A stretch of DNA of 13,393 nt from Verrucomicrobia bacterium UBA1211 (GCA_002309585.1 DBXN01000054.1:17457-30849), one strand, 5' to 3'. Numbered from the stretch's first letter, positions 1-6,705 are shown. Translations and numbers: made by a program. The notes: generated by a model not told the origin, from the sequence alone.

Positions 1-1925
1 CCGTCCACCAGCTGGAGGTAGATCTCTTTGAGCGCGGGTACCTCGAAATAGGCGCTTCCGTCCTTTTCCACCGGCGCGTAACCCCAGATGCGCTTGGCGT
101 AATAGGTGCCCACGCCCATGAGCGGACTCTGGTCATAGGCGCGCAGGCCGCCCAGCTCCACCGTCTTTGGGAGCTGTTCCATAATACGCACGGCCTTCAC
201 ATCGTCCCGCGCCACACCCTCGGCGTAGCCGCGCATGACATCCGACACATAGAGGTAACCCACCCCCACCTCTTCCGCCACCGGCTGGCCGGGAGGCGCG
301 GCGGGAACGGAAACGCGCTTCACCTGTTCGGGCACGAATGGGGCCAGCGTTTTCGGCGGCGGATAGTTGACAAACGGTGTCGCGCAAAAGGCGCCCGTCT
401 TTCCCGGATCATAGACGGTGGCGCGGTTGCCGGCCTCGTCGATCAGCGTCAGGCGGTAACGTTGCGCGCCGCCCCCGCCGTATGAGCAGAGATAGCGCCC
501 GCCGCCGAGCGGGTAGGGCCAGCAATAGGACCACGGGTGGTCATAGTCCATGACGGAGGGGAACTCCGGTGTGAGCCAGCGCACGGCATCGCCGCGCCGC
601 CCTTCGGGTCCGTTCTTCGTACACACGATACCGATCGCACCGTAGGGTGAGCCGTGATGGGGGGCGAAGGTGCACACCGCCGCGCCGGGGATGTCGGGCA
701 CTTCACGCGCCTGCAGGAGATTCGGCGGATCGTCGAGCAGATTGCCGAAGAACAGTTCCAGGCGGCGGCCGTCCGGATACTGGGTCCAGAGCGACTGGCG
801 CGACATGATATTCCAATCCACATACTCCCAGCGCGTGTACAGGAGCCGTCCGTCGCTGAGGACCGTGAGCGAATAATCGGCGAGGGTGTTGGACGAAAGC
901 ATCGTGACGTGCGATCCGTCAGCGTCCATCACATGCACACGGCTGGAGGGACCGGTGGCGCAGACGAGGTGCGTGAGCGGGGCGCGTGTGGAGATGAAGG
1001 CGATCCGACCGTCTGGGAGCGGCGCGGGCGAAGTGTCGTGGCAGGGGCCGTCGGTGAGGGCCGTAAGGCCGGAACCGTCCGCTTGGATTCGGTAGATGTG
1101 CCAGCAGGGCGACTTGTGCCGGCGCATGGAGAACCAGATGGTCCGGGCGTCGGGCGAAAGCGCGAGATCGAGAATCACCGAATCCTCCTCTGCGAAGAGC
1201 GTGCGCGGCGGCGTATCGGGATGTGCCGGGTCGAATACCTTGATCGCCGTGCCCCAGACATTCCGGTCGGGATACGGGGAGTGGCCGACAAGCGCGGGGC
1301 CGGCGACCGTTCGGATCGGCGCGCCCTCCACGTAGAGGATGGGGGAAAGGGAGCGAACCTCGGCGGCGAGTTGCGGCGATTCGCGTGAGAAGTCGGGTTC
1401 GGTACCCGCCTGCGCCCGGTCCACCACGAATCCGGCCACATCCACGTCACCGCCGCCGTCGTTGACGAGTTCGAGTAGATGGCGCGTATTCTCCAGTCCG
1501 GCTGCGAGCGGCAACTCGGCGGGTACGGAACGTTCGGGATGCGCGGCGGTGTCTGAACCGGCGAGGCTGACGGGTTTCAGCGGCTTGCCGTCCAACCGCA
1601 CGGCGAAGTTGCCCAGCCGGGAGAGGGAGTTCGTGTGTGTCGCATGGATCCAGACGGTCCGCGCGCCGGTACGTGTGACGAGCGCGACGGAGGTACCCTC
1701 GAATGTGAATGTGATGGATTCGCCTTTCGTTTCGGAGACCCAATGGTATCGCTTGTCGCGTCCCCATCCCTGCAGTTCCGGATACCACTCGCCCTTCATC
1801 GACACCTGCGAATGGCACGGCGAAACAAAATGGCGTTCAGCGGGTGCTGTTTGCGGCAAACCCGTGTACACCCCCAGCGTGACCACTGCCACCGTCATCC
1901 AAGGCATCATCACTCGTTTCATCAT
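1..1925 (-). CDS. HZS-alpha-like / TolB-type secreted protein, 3' end cut by window
   Basis: The frame is open from an ATG-ATG start at 1925 to the left edge (641 codons visible), so the C-terminus is missing. The start follows an AAGGAA-type ribosome site about 10 nt upstream. Residues 1-29 form a signal peptide (KR, then a hydrophobic core, then TAPA), so the protein is exported. Residues about 70-125 look like a small beta-sandwich carbohydrate-binding or NPCBM-like insert (ITFTFEGTSVALV, later FAVRLDGKPL). From about 255 come beta-propeller blades: SPDARTIWFSMRR, HIYRIQADGSG, LPDGRIAFISTR, VHVMDADGS and LSDGRLLYTRWEY. VCTFAPHHGSPYGAIGIV (about 417-434) matches my memory of proteins annotated with the hydrazine synthase alpha middle domain, common in Planctomycetes and Verrucomicrobia. 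Relatives usually carry a CxxCH haem site further on, which cannot be checked here. It is very unlikely to make hydrazine; the role is unknown. It starts 53 bp after the glycosylase gene. Confidence 0.8.
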   Translation of the reverse strand, partial: MMKRVMMPWMTVAVVTLGVYTGLPQTAPAERHFVSPCHSQVSMKGEWYPELQGWGRDKRYHWVSETKGESITFTFEGTSVALVTRTGARTVWIHATHTNSLSRLGNFAVRLDGKPLKPVSLAGSDTAAHPERSVPAELPLAAGLENTRHLLELVNDGGGDVDVAGFVVDRAQAGTEPDFSRESPQLAAEVRSLSPILYVEGAPIRTVAGPALVGHSPYPDRNVWGTAIKVFDPAHPDTPPRTLFAEEDSVILDLALSPDARTIWFSMRRHKSPCWHIYRIQADGSGLTALTDGPCHDTSPAPLPDGRIAFISTRAPLTHLVCATGPSSRVHVMDADGSHVTMLSSNTLADYSLTVLSDGRLLYTRWEYVDWNIMSRQSLWTQYPDGRRLELFFGNLLDDPPNLLQAREVPDIPGAAVCTFAPHHGSPYGAIGIVCTKNGPEGRRGDAVRWLTPEFPSVMDYDHPWSYCWPYPLGGGRYLCSYGGGGAQRYRLTLIDEAGNRATVYDPGKTGAFCATPFVNYPPPKTLAPFVPEQVKRVSVPAAPPGQPVAEEVGVGYLYVSDVMRGYAEGVARDDVKAVRIMEQLPKTVELGGLRAYDQSPLMGVGTYYAKRIWGYAPVEKDGSAYFEVPALKEIYLQLVD

Positions 1926-1978
1926 GGGTTTCCGTTCCTTTTGGTTTCTACCCGTTCATCGCAAAGGCAGATTCTGCA

Positions 1979-2557
1979 TCATCCCTTTGCGTTGAAATTC
2001 CCTCTTTCTTGTCCCGGTTTTGGCGCTTGCGGCCTGCCGGTGAATCGCCATTTCCGCGCTTGGTCGCGTTTCGAGGCGTAAGCGATGCCGATGCGCGGGG
2101 CGGCAGTGAACCTGACCCGCGAACCGTCGCTTTCAATCCACAGGCGGTCGGACGCGACAAGGTCTTCGCGGTTGAGCGAACGGTCGATCGTGAGAAGTTT
2201 CGTCAGCCGGCCGGGACCTTCCGCGCCTTCGATGCCCCGAACGAGGACCGCCTCGGGCCGTCCTTCGGGCCCCGTTACGATGTTCAGCATCTCGTGCATT
2301 CCGTAGCAGAGGTAGATGTAGGCGCAACCGCCCGCGGCATACATCACGTCGGTTCGCGCCGTGCGTCCCTTGTGCGCGTGGCATGCGGTGTCCGCCTCGC
2401 CGCAGTAGGCTTCGGTCTCCGTGATGCGCCGCCGCACCACGGTCCCATCCTCCAGCCGACGGCAAAGCCATGCGCCGACAAGCCGCTTCGCCGCCGTCAC
2501 CGCGTCAACCGCGTAATCTTTTGCCGTCAATCTGCGCATCCGCATCGCACCATCCAT
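1979..2557 (-). CDS. mpg: 3-methyladenine DNA glycosylase, AAG/MPG family
   Basis: This is a monofunctional base-excision glycosylase that flips out and removes alkylated purines (3-methyladenine, 7-methylguanine and related lesions); it acts on DNA in the cytoplasm. At 192 residues it has the normal bacterial length. The active-site block ETEAY (catalytic Glu49, Tyr51) is followed by His60 at the spacing seen in human AAG (E125, Y127, H136). YIYLCYGMHEMLN supplies the wall and intercalating tyrosines (Tyr82, Tyr85) and Asn92. The C-terminal RIGIAYASKRDQ then WRF is the usual family ending. The start is uncertain: I use the ATG at 2557, but an ATG at 2545 gives MRMRRLTAKDYA and is equally plausible, and an in-frame GTG lies at 2566. 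No strong ribosome site decides. A degraded 3' end of a homologous gene lies at 5598-5687. Confidence 0.93.
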   Translation of the reverse strand: MDGAMRMRRLTAKDYAVDAVTAAKRLVGAWLCRRLEDGTVVRRRITETEAYCGEADTACHAHKGRTARTDVMYAAGGCAYIYLCYGMHEMLNIVTGPEGRPEAVLVRGIEGAEGPGRLTKLLTIDRSLNREDLVASDRLWIESDGSRVRFTAAPRIGIAYASKRDQARKWRFTGRPQAPKPGQERGNFNAKG

Positions 2558-2582
2558 TGCCACCACTCAACCACCGGACATC

Positions 2583-2618
2583 AGACATCAGCGCTCAGAC
2601 TTCCGGGAACTGATGTCT
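2583..2618. repeat. Hairpin with 9-bp arms upstream of the glycosylase gene
   Basis: AGACATCAG (2583-2591) and CTGATGTCT (2610-2618) are perfect inverted arms around an 18-nt loop. In a glycosylase transcript this would lie in the 5' leader, about 25 nt before the start. No T tract follows on either strand, so it is not a standard intrinsic terminator. Confidence 0.4.
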
Positions 2619-2654
2619 CATCCCGTTCATTTGCGTTACCGCCATTCATTCTGG

Positions 2655-2670
2655 CCCGCGATCACGCGGG
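2655..2670. repeat. GC-rich hairpin, 6-bp stem with 4-nt loop
   Basis: CCCGCG, loop ATCA, CGCGGG: a perfect compact stem-loop. It lies between the candidate promoter and the glycosylase gene. It lacks a T run on both sides, so it is at most a leader structure or an imperfect terminator. Confidence 0.4.
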
Positions 2671-2701
2671 AGGGAGACATGCACCTACCTTCTTCGGCGT
2701 T

Positions 2702-2757
2702 CCTCCGTTTCAGTATGTCGGTATCGTATCATATTCTCGAAAGGATAGCAACGGAGG
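2702..2757. repeat. 8-bp perfect inverted repeat flanking the candidate promoter
   Basis: CCTCCGTT at 2702-2709 is the exact reverse complement of AACGGAGG at 2750-2757. The arms are 40 bp apart and bracket the -35, -10 and start of the candidate promoter, the layout of a two-site operator. Chance occurrence of an 8-bp pair at this spacing is not negligible. Confidence 0.3.
2723..2751 (-). promoter_or_regulatory. Candidate sigma70-type promoter upstream of the glycosylase gene
   Basis: On the minus strand TTGCTA (2751-2746, 4 of 6 to consensus) is separated by exactly 17 bp from TACGAT (2728-2723, 4 of 6). Transcription would start near 2716 and give a leader of about 160 nt before the glycosylase start. 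The match is modest and sigma preferences in this lineage are not known to me. Confidence 0.3.
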
Positions 2758-2862
2758 CATCTCTTCGGGTAAGCCCTCGTTTTTGGACGGAGCATGCTTT
2801 TCTTCTGCACGCCGGCTCACCATCCCCCACATGCCGCCGGGATTGCAGGCTTCTTCATCCTG

Positions 2863-3399
2863 TCACTTCTTTTCTATCCCGGCTGTCGGCTTGCGGCATT
2901 TTCCAGCGATGGATCCCGCTACCTTGAAAAGGAACGCCGACCCAATCCACGCACACCAACTGCCCAGGCTCGCAATGCCCAGAAAATCGCAAAGCTGTTG
3001 TTTCTCCCAATAAGGGTTTTCATAATATCCGTCTCTCGCCAGCAACATATCTTGCTGGGAGGCTCTTTCCTTCGCTTTCACATAATAACTGTGCCCCACC
3101 GTAAGAAAAAGCGGCCCCAGCAAAAACAGGAGATAAAACGCGACCCTCACACATATCGTTTTCGCCTTGGACCCTTTGCGCGGCGCTTCGCCGCTGCGGA
3201 CTATTCCTGCGCAGACGGCATAAAGCGATACCGACACCAAGAACAGAATCAGCGAGGCAATTTGGAAACGGGCAAGTCCTTTCTCCCATTCAGGCACAAC
3301 GCTAATAAAAAGAGCGAGTGTACCCAGAATGCCGGAGAAGACGGCCACCGCCATCGCCGTAAACGCGACACTTCGCATAACCGTCTTCCGCGCATTCAT
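2863..3399 (-). CDS. Four-helix integral membrane protein, unknown function
   Basis: The 178-residue protein has four hydrophobic segments: about 8-33, 44-66, 84-104 and 137-160. A longer polar loop (about 105-136, KAKERASQQDMLLARDGYYENPYWEKQQ) sits between helices 3 and 4, and the tail is basic and ends in EKK. I do not recognise a family. Its ATG overlaps the stop of the lipoprotein gene upstream as ATGA (3396-3399), so translation is probably coupled and the two products are likely used together. It is the last gene of the run that begins with the LysM lipoprotein. The first residues MNAR and a downstream VAFTAMAVAV resemble, weakly, the leader shared by other genes in this window. Confidence 0.75.
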   Translation of the reverse strand: MNARKTVMRSVAFTAMAVAVFSGILGTLALFISVVPEWEKGLARFQIASLILFLVSVSLYAVCAGIVRSGEAPRKGSKAKTICVRVAFYLLFLLGPLFLTVGHSYYVKAKERASQQDMLLARDGYYENPYWEKQQLCDFLGIASLGSWCAWIGSAFLFKVAGSIAGKCRKPTAGIEKK

Positions 3400-4109
3400 T
3401 TCGCAGGCGTTCGTTTTTCGCTGACAGGTGTGACATGTTCCGCGAGTTTGCCATGTACGAAACCCTTGAACATCTGCCTGTGGCTGGCCAGCGACTTGTT
3501 CTTTACTGTGTAACGTGTTAAGTCGATGAGTATGGTCTTATTCTCCTCGAAGCGTTTGACCACAAGCATAACGCCGTCTTCCGAAAAGGCGCTCGCACCA
3601 TAATTCTCGCGCATGTACGCACCGAAGGAGAACATAACAGCGATGGGGTCGGGCATAGGATAGTCCATACCGGACAACATGAATGTCAGCTTCCATCCGT
3701 CATCGAGCGTCACGTTCACCGTCTCCCACTGGAACTTCGTTATCCCAATGTCCATGCTCTCGTAGATCATGGTCTCTGGCGGCTTCTTGCGCAATGTGAA
3801 ATCCACCGCAAGCGGCGCGGCAAGTTTGGCATGTTCCAGCTTGATGCCACACTTCGTTTCCTGCGGCACCGCCCTCATGTCGGCGAGATTGGTGTCCGCC
3901 TCAAGCGTAAAGGTCCACGGCGTAATCCCGTCTTGTCCAACTGTTCCCGGCGATGTGCGGGAGTCGGTGGTGTTTACGGCCTGCATGACATACTTCACGC
4001 GCCGGGACGCGTGATTGGATCCCATGACGGCATCCGTACTCGTACACCCCACTAAGCAGAGCATCGTCGCTCCCGCGACGGCTCGCGTAATCATCATCCA
4101 CGTATTCAT
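3396..4109 (-). CDS. Exported lipoprotein, unknown function
   Basis: The frame is open upstream to 4169, but the start chosen is the ATG at 4109. It is preceded by GTGGGGAAAACA and begins MNTWMMITRAVAGA, a clear signal peptide ending in a lipobox LVGC with lipidation at Cys22. The mature part (about 215 residues) is rich in beta-strand-like alternation (WTFTLEADTNL, VNVTLDDGWKLTFMLSG, TILIDLTRYTV). I recognise no domain. The leader is a diverged copy of the cassette found at other genes here. The gene sits 32 bp after the radical SAM gene and overlaps the membrane protein gene by 4 bp, which ties it to that operon. A cell-envelope role is an inference from the signal only. Confidence 0.78.
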   Translation of the reverse strand: MNTWMMITRAVAGATMLCLVGCTSTDAVMGSNHASRRVKYVMQAVNTTDSRTSPGTVGQDGITPWTFTLEADTNLADMRAVPQETKCGIKLEHAKLAAPLAVDFTLRKKPPETMIYESMDIGITKFQWETVNVTLDDGWKLTFMLSGMDYPMPDPIAVMFSFGAYMRENYGASAFSEDGVMLVVKRFEENKTILIDLTRYTVKNKSLASHRQMFKGFVHGKLAEHVTPVSEKRTPAK

Positions 4110-4141
4110 TGTTTTCCCCACTTTCTCATCTTCACTCCTGA

Positions 4142-4960
4142 TTACGAATTGGGCAGAGTGTGAAGGCACGTACGGTAGCGTCCATTGGGTCCGATGACGC
4201 CGAAGGTTTTACCCGCCGGGCAGGGCTTGCGGTCCTTCTCCTCCCATTTTTCGAGCAGGGCATTTGGCGTGTCGGCGCGGCAAGAGCAGATGAACTCGTC
4301 ACAGAACGTGTAGGGAACATGCGCGTCGGGCAAGGCGCGGATGCGTTGCTTCACCTCTTCCCACTCGTCATGTGTAATCATCAATTCCTGACGCGCCGCG
4401 GCGCGTCCGCCGAGGATCACGGGACCCACCTGAATCGTGCTCGCCCCCGAAAGCGCCGCCGCAACGAACATGTCCGCCGCCTCGTGTATGTTCGCCTTCG
4501 TAACCGTCATCGAGACAGCAATCGGCCACTTCAGTTCGGATGCCCTTGCGACGACGGCGAGCACTCTCTTGTAGCTCCTGCGCGTGCCCGTCATCGCGCC
4601 GTAGGTCAGAAGCCCTTGGAGCGAGGTCGCAAGATGGATTTTACGGCGCTTGAATTTCTTGAGCAGCGTTTCGTCGAGATGGCTCGCATTCGTGAAAAGC
4701 GAAAGCCGCGCTTTCGGCAAAACACGCCGCGCATAGGCGAGGATTTCAAAGAGGTCATCACGCAACAACGCCTCACCGCCGGTAAAGAGAATGTCGTCAA
4801 CGCCATCCGCCGCGCACGTGTCTAAGACGGTCTTCCACTCGTCCGCATCGAGTTCTGGCTTCGCGAGCGCAGGGTATTCATGCCACACGCAGTAGCAGTA
4901 AGGACAGCGAAAGTTGCACTTCGCCGTCAGCTCCAGTGTGATATGGCGTGGATAGCGCAT
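4142..4960 (-). CDS. Radical SAM protein with shortened SPASM/Twitch-like C-terminus
   Basis: The 272-residue protein begins with the radical SAM signature: Cys15, Cys19 and Cys22 in CNFRCPYC bind the 4Fe-4S cluster that cleaves S-adenosylmethionine. ILFTGGEALL carries the GGE motif contacting SAM, and LSLFTNAS and VSMTVTKANI are the expected later strands of the barrel. The C-terminal third has more cysteines (CDEFICSC, then CPAGKTFGVIGPNGRYRTC), resembling the beginning of a SPASM or Twitch auxiliary-cluster domain, but the protein stops eight residues after this block (LHTLPNS). Such proteins usually modify peptides or proteins. The gene starts 6 bp after the LysM lipoprotein stop and is followed by a lipoprotein gene, so an envelope protein or leader is a plausible substrate; this is inference. 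The start has no strong ribosome site and may depend on coupling. Confidence 0.88.
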   Translation of the reverse strand: MRYPRHITLELTAKCNFRCPYCYCVWHEYPALAKPELDADEWKTVLDTCAADGVDDILFTGGEALLRDDLFEILAYARRVLPKARLSLFTNASHLDETLLKKFKRRKIHLATSLQGLLTYGAMTGTRRSYKRVLAVVARASELKWPIAVSMTVTKANIHEAADMFVAAALSGASTIQVGPVILGGRAAARQELMITHDEWEEVKQRIRALPDAHVPYTFCDEFICSCRADTPNALLEKWEEKDRKPCPAGKTFGVIGPNGRYRTCLHTLPNS

Positions 4961-4966
4961 GGTAGA

Positions 4967-5494
4967 TTATTTCTTCAGCAGAATTTTTCCCTTCACATGT
5001 AGCGCATTACTGCGGTCTTCATTCACGGCATTGGGCTTATGTGACGGAACTTTGATGATCTCGCCATCCCTTATTCTGTCAGCTCGATAATCGTCAAAGC
5101 CGTTCAACCGCTTAAGCTCCGTAACCGTCGTGCCGTGCGCCTTGGCAATCTGTGTGAGCGTATCGCCAATCTGTACGCGATAACAACCATCCGGCAGTTT
5201 GTCCATAAAGATAGGAGGCGGCACAGCCACATCCTGCTCAGGCCTTACATCGTTGTCCTCAGGCGCTGCAATCGCGCCTCCGGTGACAAACTCGCCTATA
5301 TTCTCACTTGTGGCGTTTGCCTGCTGCTGTGGCCTAGGATAACTGCCCATCGTGTGTGCGGGCGAGGTATCCTTGCATCCGCCTACGACCGCAGCGGCGG
5401 TGAGGCCGGCGATCAAACCGCCAAGCGTCTTGCCGGACGCGATGGCCTTTTGTATGGCCCGCTGCCGGGCCACGTTCTTCTTCGACAACTTCAT
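4967..5494 (-). CDS. LysM-domain lipoprotein with long basic leader
   Basis: The 175-residue protein has a C-terminal LysM domain at about 104-150 (CYRVQIGDTLTQIAKAHG, then TELKRLNGFDD and GEIIKVP), a module that binds N-acetylglucosamine polymers such as peptidoglycan. The N-terminus is unusual: about 22 residues rich in Lys and Arg (MKLSKKNVARQRAIQKAI) with a GG at 25-26, then a short hydrophobic stretch and VVGGC, giving a lipidation site at Cys40. The linker (41-100) is Pro/Gln-rich and probably disordered. The start follows AAAGGAA by about 10 nt. A promoter-like TTGTCA, 16 bp, TATTGA lies at 5555-5528, but the second box is weak. It heads the run LysM, radical SAM, lipoprotein, membrane protein. 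The long basic leader could be a recognition element for the radical SAM enzyme; this is untested. Confidence 0.85.
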   Translation of the reverse strand: MKLSKKNVARQRAIQKAIASGKTLGGLIAGLTAAAVVGGCKDTSPAHTMGSYPRPQQQANATSENIGEFVTGGAIAAPEDNDVRPEQDVAVPPPIFMDKLPDGCYRVQIGDTLTQIAKAHGTTVTELKRLNGFDDYRADRIRDGEIIKVPSHKPNAVNEDRSNALHVKGKILLKK

Positions 5495-5527
5495 CGCTTC
5501 ATGTTCCTTTCTGTATTCCCCTGAGAA

Positions 5528-6559
5528 TCAATAGGGGGCTGCACGGTTTTGACAAGAAATAGGACCGCTTGCGCCAGAATTTGGCACGCTTAATCGGTTA
5601 CATACCAATACGCCTTTTGAGAGAGAATGTCCAGGTACGGTTTTGATCGCGCTTCGAGGCATAGGCGATGCCGATGCACGAGCCATCCCCTTTACCTGTG
5701 CATTCGTGTGGGTGAGAATGAAATCCTTGAGGTCTGCGGCGAAGGCGAGTCGTGCACCCATGAGCGAGTGTCCCGCATGATAGGTCTTGCGACGCTTCTG
5801 GACGCTATCACCAAGCTTGTCCCAGAATGAGTCGAGCGGTTCAGTTGGCACAGTCCTGTCATATTCGGCCGTGACCAGAAAGACTTTCTTTCCGTCAAGC
5901 GCCTTGGCCGCCCTTTCAAACCGCATTTCCGCCGCGTGGGCGATGATGTCATCAACGATTGAATCGTCGGAGGCGCGGCGCAACACCAACATCCCTTCAC
6001 CGATCAAGAAGCGCTTAAGTTCTTCGCGGCCCATGCTCTGCGCCATAAAGCCGATGTCGCACGGCGCGACGAGCGCCACGCCGCGGACACCCGGGAGCCG
6101 CGCCGCCGCGTTCACCACGCTGTTGCCTCCCATCGAGTGACCGACGAGATAGACCGCGTTCGTGTCGAGTCCGTACTTTGCCGCCGTTTCCGGTCCCATC
6201 GCCCACCGTGCGAGGTTCTCGGCGTCCTTGATGCAGCCGGTAACGGTATAGTCGCCCTCGCTGCCCCAAGCGCCGCGGTGATGCGGAATGACAACCGCTA
6301 TCCCCGCGCGACAAAGGTCGTGCGCGACATCGTCCCAGCGCGTAAAGCCAGCGAATCCGTGGCAGAAGATGACACAGGGCCTGGAGCCCGCGAACTTCGC
6401 GGACGGAACAAGCACCTGCCCGTAGATCATGCTTCCTTCGCTCTTGAACGCAAGCGCATTGAGCTTCGGCAATTCCGCCTCGCTCGCATACTTCCCTTCC
6501 GCGCCGCAGGCGACTATCGCCAGTGCGGCAATTCCAACAAACATCATTCGCGCATTCAT
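5528..6559 (-). CDS. Alpha/beta hydrolase lipoprotein with out-of-frame C-terminal tail
   Basis: This is a serine hydrolase of the dienelactone hydrolase / acyl-peptidase-like group. HGFAG (67-71) forms the oxyanion region, HHRGAWGSEGDY follows, and GHSMGG carries the nucleophile Ser142. The likely acid is Asp234 in AEYDRTVP and the base His264 in HAGHSLMG. The start chosen is the ATG at 6559 (behind AAAGGAAATATCGAA), not the upstream in-frame ATG at 6577. It gives MNARMMFVGIAALAIVAC, a leader with a perfect lipobox IVAC and lipidation at Cys18. The fold should end near residue 285 (DLKDFILTH). The next 55 or so residues have no family resemblance and are read out of frame through a dead glycosylase 3' end (5598-5687), so the native stop was probably lost. 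The substrate is unknown. Confidence 0.85.
   Translation of the reverse strand: MNARMMFVGIAALAIVACGAEGKYASEAELPKLNALAFKSEGSMIYGQVLVPSAKFAGSRPCVIFCHGFAGFTRWDDVAHDLCRAGIAVVIPHHRGAWGSEGDYTVTGCIKDAENLARWAMGPETAAKYGLDTNAVYLVGHSMGGNSVVNAAARLPGVRGVALVAPCDIGFMAQSMGREELKRFLIGEGMLVLRRASDDSIVDDIIAHAAEMRFERAAKALDGKKVFLVTAEYDRTVPTEPLDSFWDKLGDSVQKRRKTYHAGHSLMGARLAFAADLKDFILTHTNAQVKGMARASASPMPRSAIKTVPGHSLSKGVLVCNRLSVPNSGASGPISCQNRAAPY
5598..5687 (-). pseudogene. Remnant: 3' end of a 3-methyladenine DNA glycosylase gene
   Basis: In the frame that differs from the hydrolase, this stretch reads DGSCIGIAYASKRDQ, then NRTWTF, and ends with TAA at 5600-5598. The intact glycosylase at 1979-2557 reads DGS, eight residues, then RIGIAYASKRDQ and WRF. 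Over the shared block from GCATCGGCATCGC to CAA the two genes differ at only four bases, and all four are synonymous in the glycosylase frame. So this was once a selected coding sequence, not a recent copy of the intact gene. It begins at about residue 291 of the hydrolase gene. Confidence 0.75.
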
Positions 6560-6590
6560 TTCGATATTTCCTTTCACGACAACAGTCTCG

Positions 6591-6689
6591 TCATGTCGTC
6601 CCTTCCTTCCTCACAATCCTGTAAATCTTGTTAATCCTGTCTAAAGCCATTCCCGCGACGACCCATGCAAACATCATCCGCGTATTCAT
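6591..6689 (-). CDS. Orphan signal-leader mini-ORF, 32 codons
   Basis: This small ORF starts with MNTRMMFAWVVAGMA, nearly identical to the leader of the secreted protein at 11398-12255, but then continues into ALDRINKIYRIVRKEG and stops. Those later codons are just the translation of a 9-mer repeat (6615-6641). The ATG has the best ribosome site in the window, GGAGGAG with a 7-nt spacer, and lies 16 nt after the hipT stop. It may be translated, but it has no mature protein. I read it as the detached 5' end of a lost exported gene. A regulatory upstream ORF for the hydrolase (31 bp downstream) is the other possibility. Confidence 0.4.
   Translation of the reverse strand: MNTRMMFAWVVAGMALDRINKIYRIVRKEGTT
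6615..6641. repeat. Three direct 9-bp repeats (AATCCTGTA-type element)
   Basis: AATCCTGTA, AATCTTGTT and AATCCTGTC stand in tandem. From memory, near-identical tracts occur between genes in many unrelated environmental bacteria; I cannot confirm this here. It begins a few bases beyond the GMA codons of the orphan leader, so it marks the point where the leader lost its gene. Confidence 0.6.
6646..6689 (-). repeat. Leader cassette, orphan copy 1
   Basis: This 44-bp block matches 12212-12255 at 42 of 44 positions; both differences lie in one codon pair (TGG instead of CGG, GCA instead of GCG). It contains the ATG and codons for MNTRMMFA, then VVAGMA, without any downstream exported protein. Confidence 0.85.
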
Positions 6690-6705
6690 CTCTAAGCTCC
6701 TCCAT

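Larger units (their letters stand above)
2558..2862. other. Intergenic region with promoter-like and inverted-repeat elements
   Basis: I see no supported gene in these roughly 300 bases. They separate the membrane protein gene from the glycosylase gene, both on the minus strand. They hold a candidate promoter, an inverted repeat flanking it, two hairpins and a 7-bp tandem repeat (gacatca twice, 2577-2590). A 14-codon minus-strand ORF begins at 2680 behind AGGTAGGTGC, but I would not call it a gene. No T-rich canonical terminator follows the membrane protein gene. Plus-strand frames open here carry no recognisable protein. Confidence 0.6.

Noticed and set aside
1..1925. Evidence for anammox metabolism from the hydrazine synthase-like match
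   Set aside because: Only the general middle-domain pattern is present. The family is widespread in non-anammox PVC bacteria and no other hydrazine synthase gene is in view.
654..1995. Plus-strand open frames of 218-244 codons opposite the HZS-alpha-like gene
   Set aside because: The minus-strand frame is continuous over 641 codons with propeller motifs and a signal peptide; the plus-strand translations are compositionally odd and unrecognisable.
2655..2670. Intrinsic terminator at the CCCGCG/CGCGGG hairpin
   Set aside because: The stem is only 6 bp and no T tract follows on either strand.
2009..3013. Long plus-strand open frame of about 334 codons
   Set aside because: It lies antisense to the glycosylase and membrane protein genes, which have clear family features or coupling; its translation is Arg/Pro/Ser-rich with no domain. 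It is a by-product of GC-rich codon use.
5528..5690. A new C-terminal domain on the hydrolase
   Set aside because: The tail has no domain character and the same DNA reads as a glycosylase end in another frame with synonymous substitutions.
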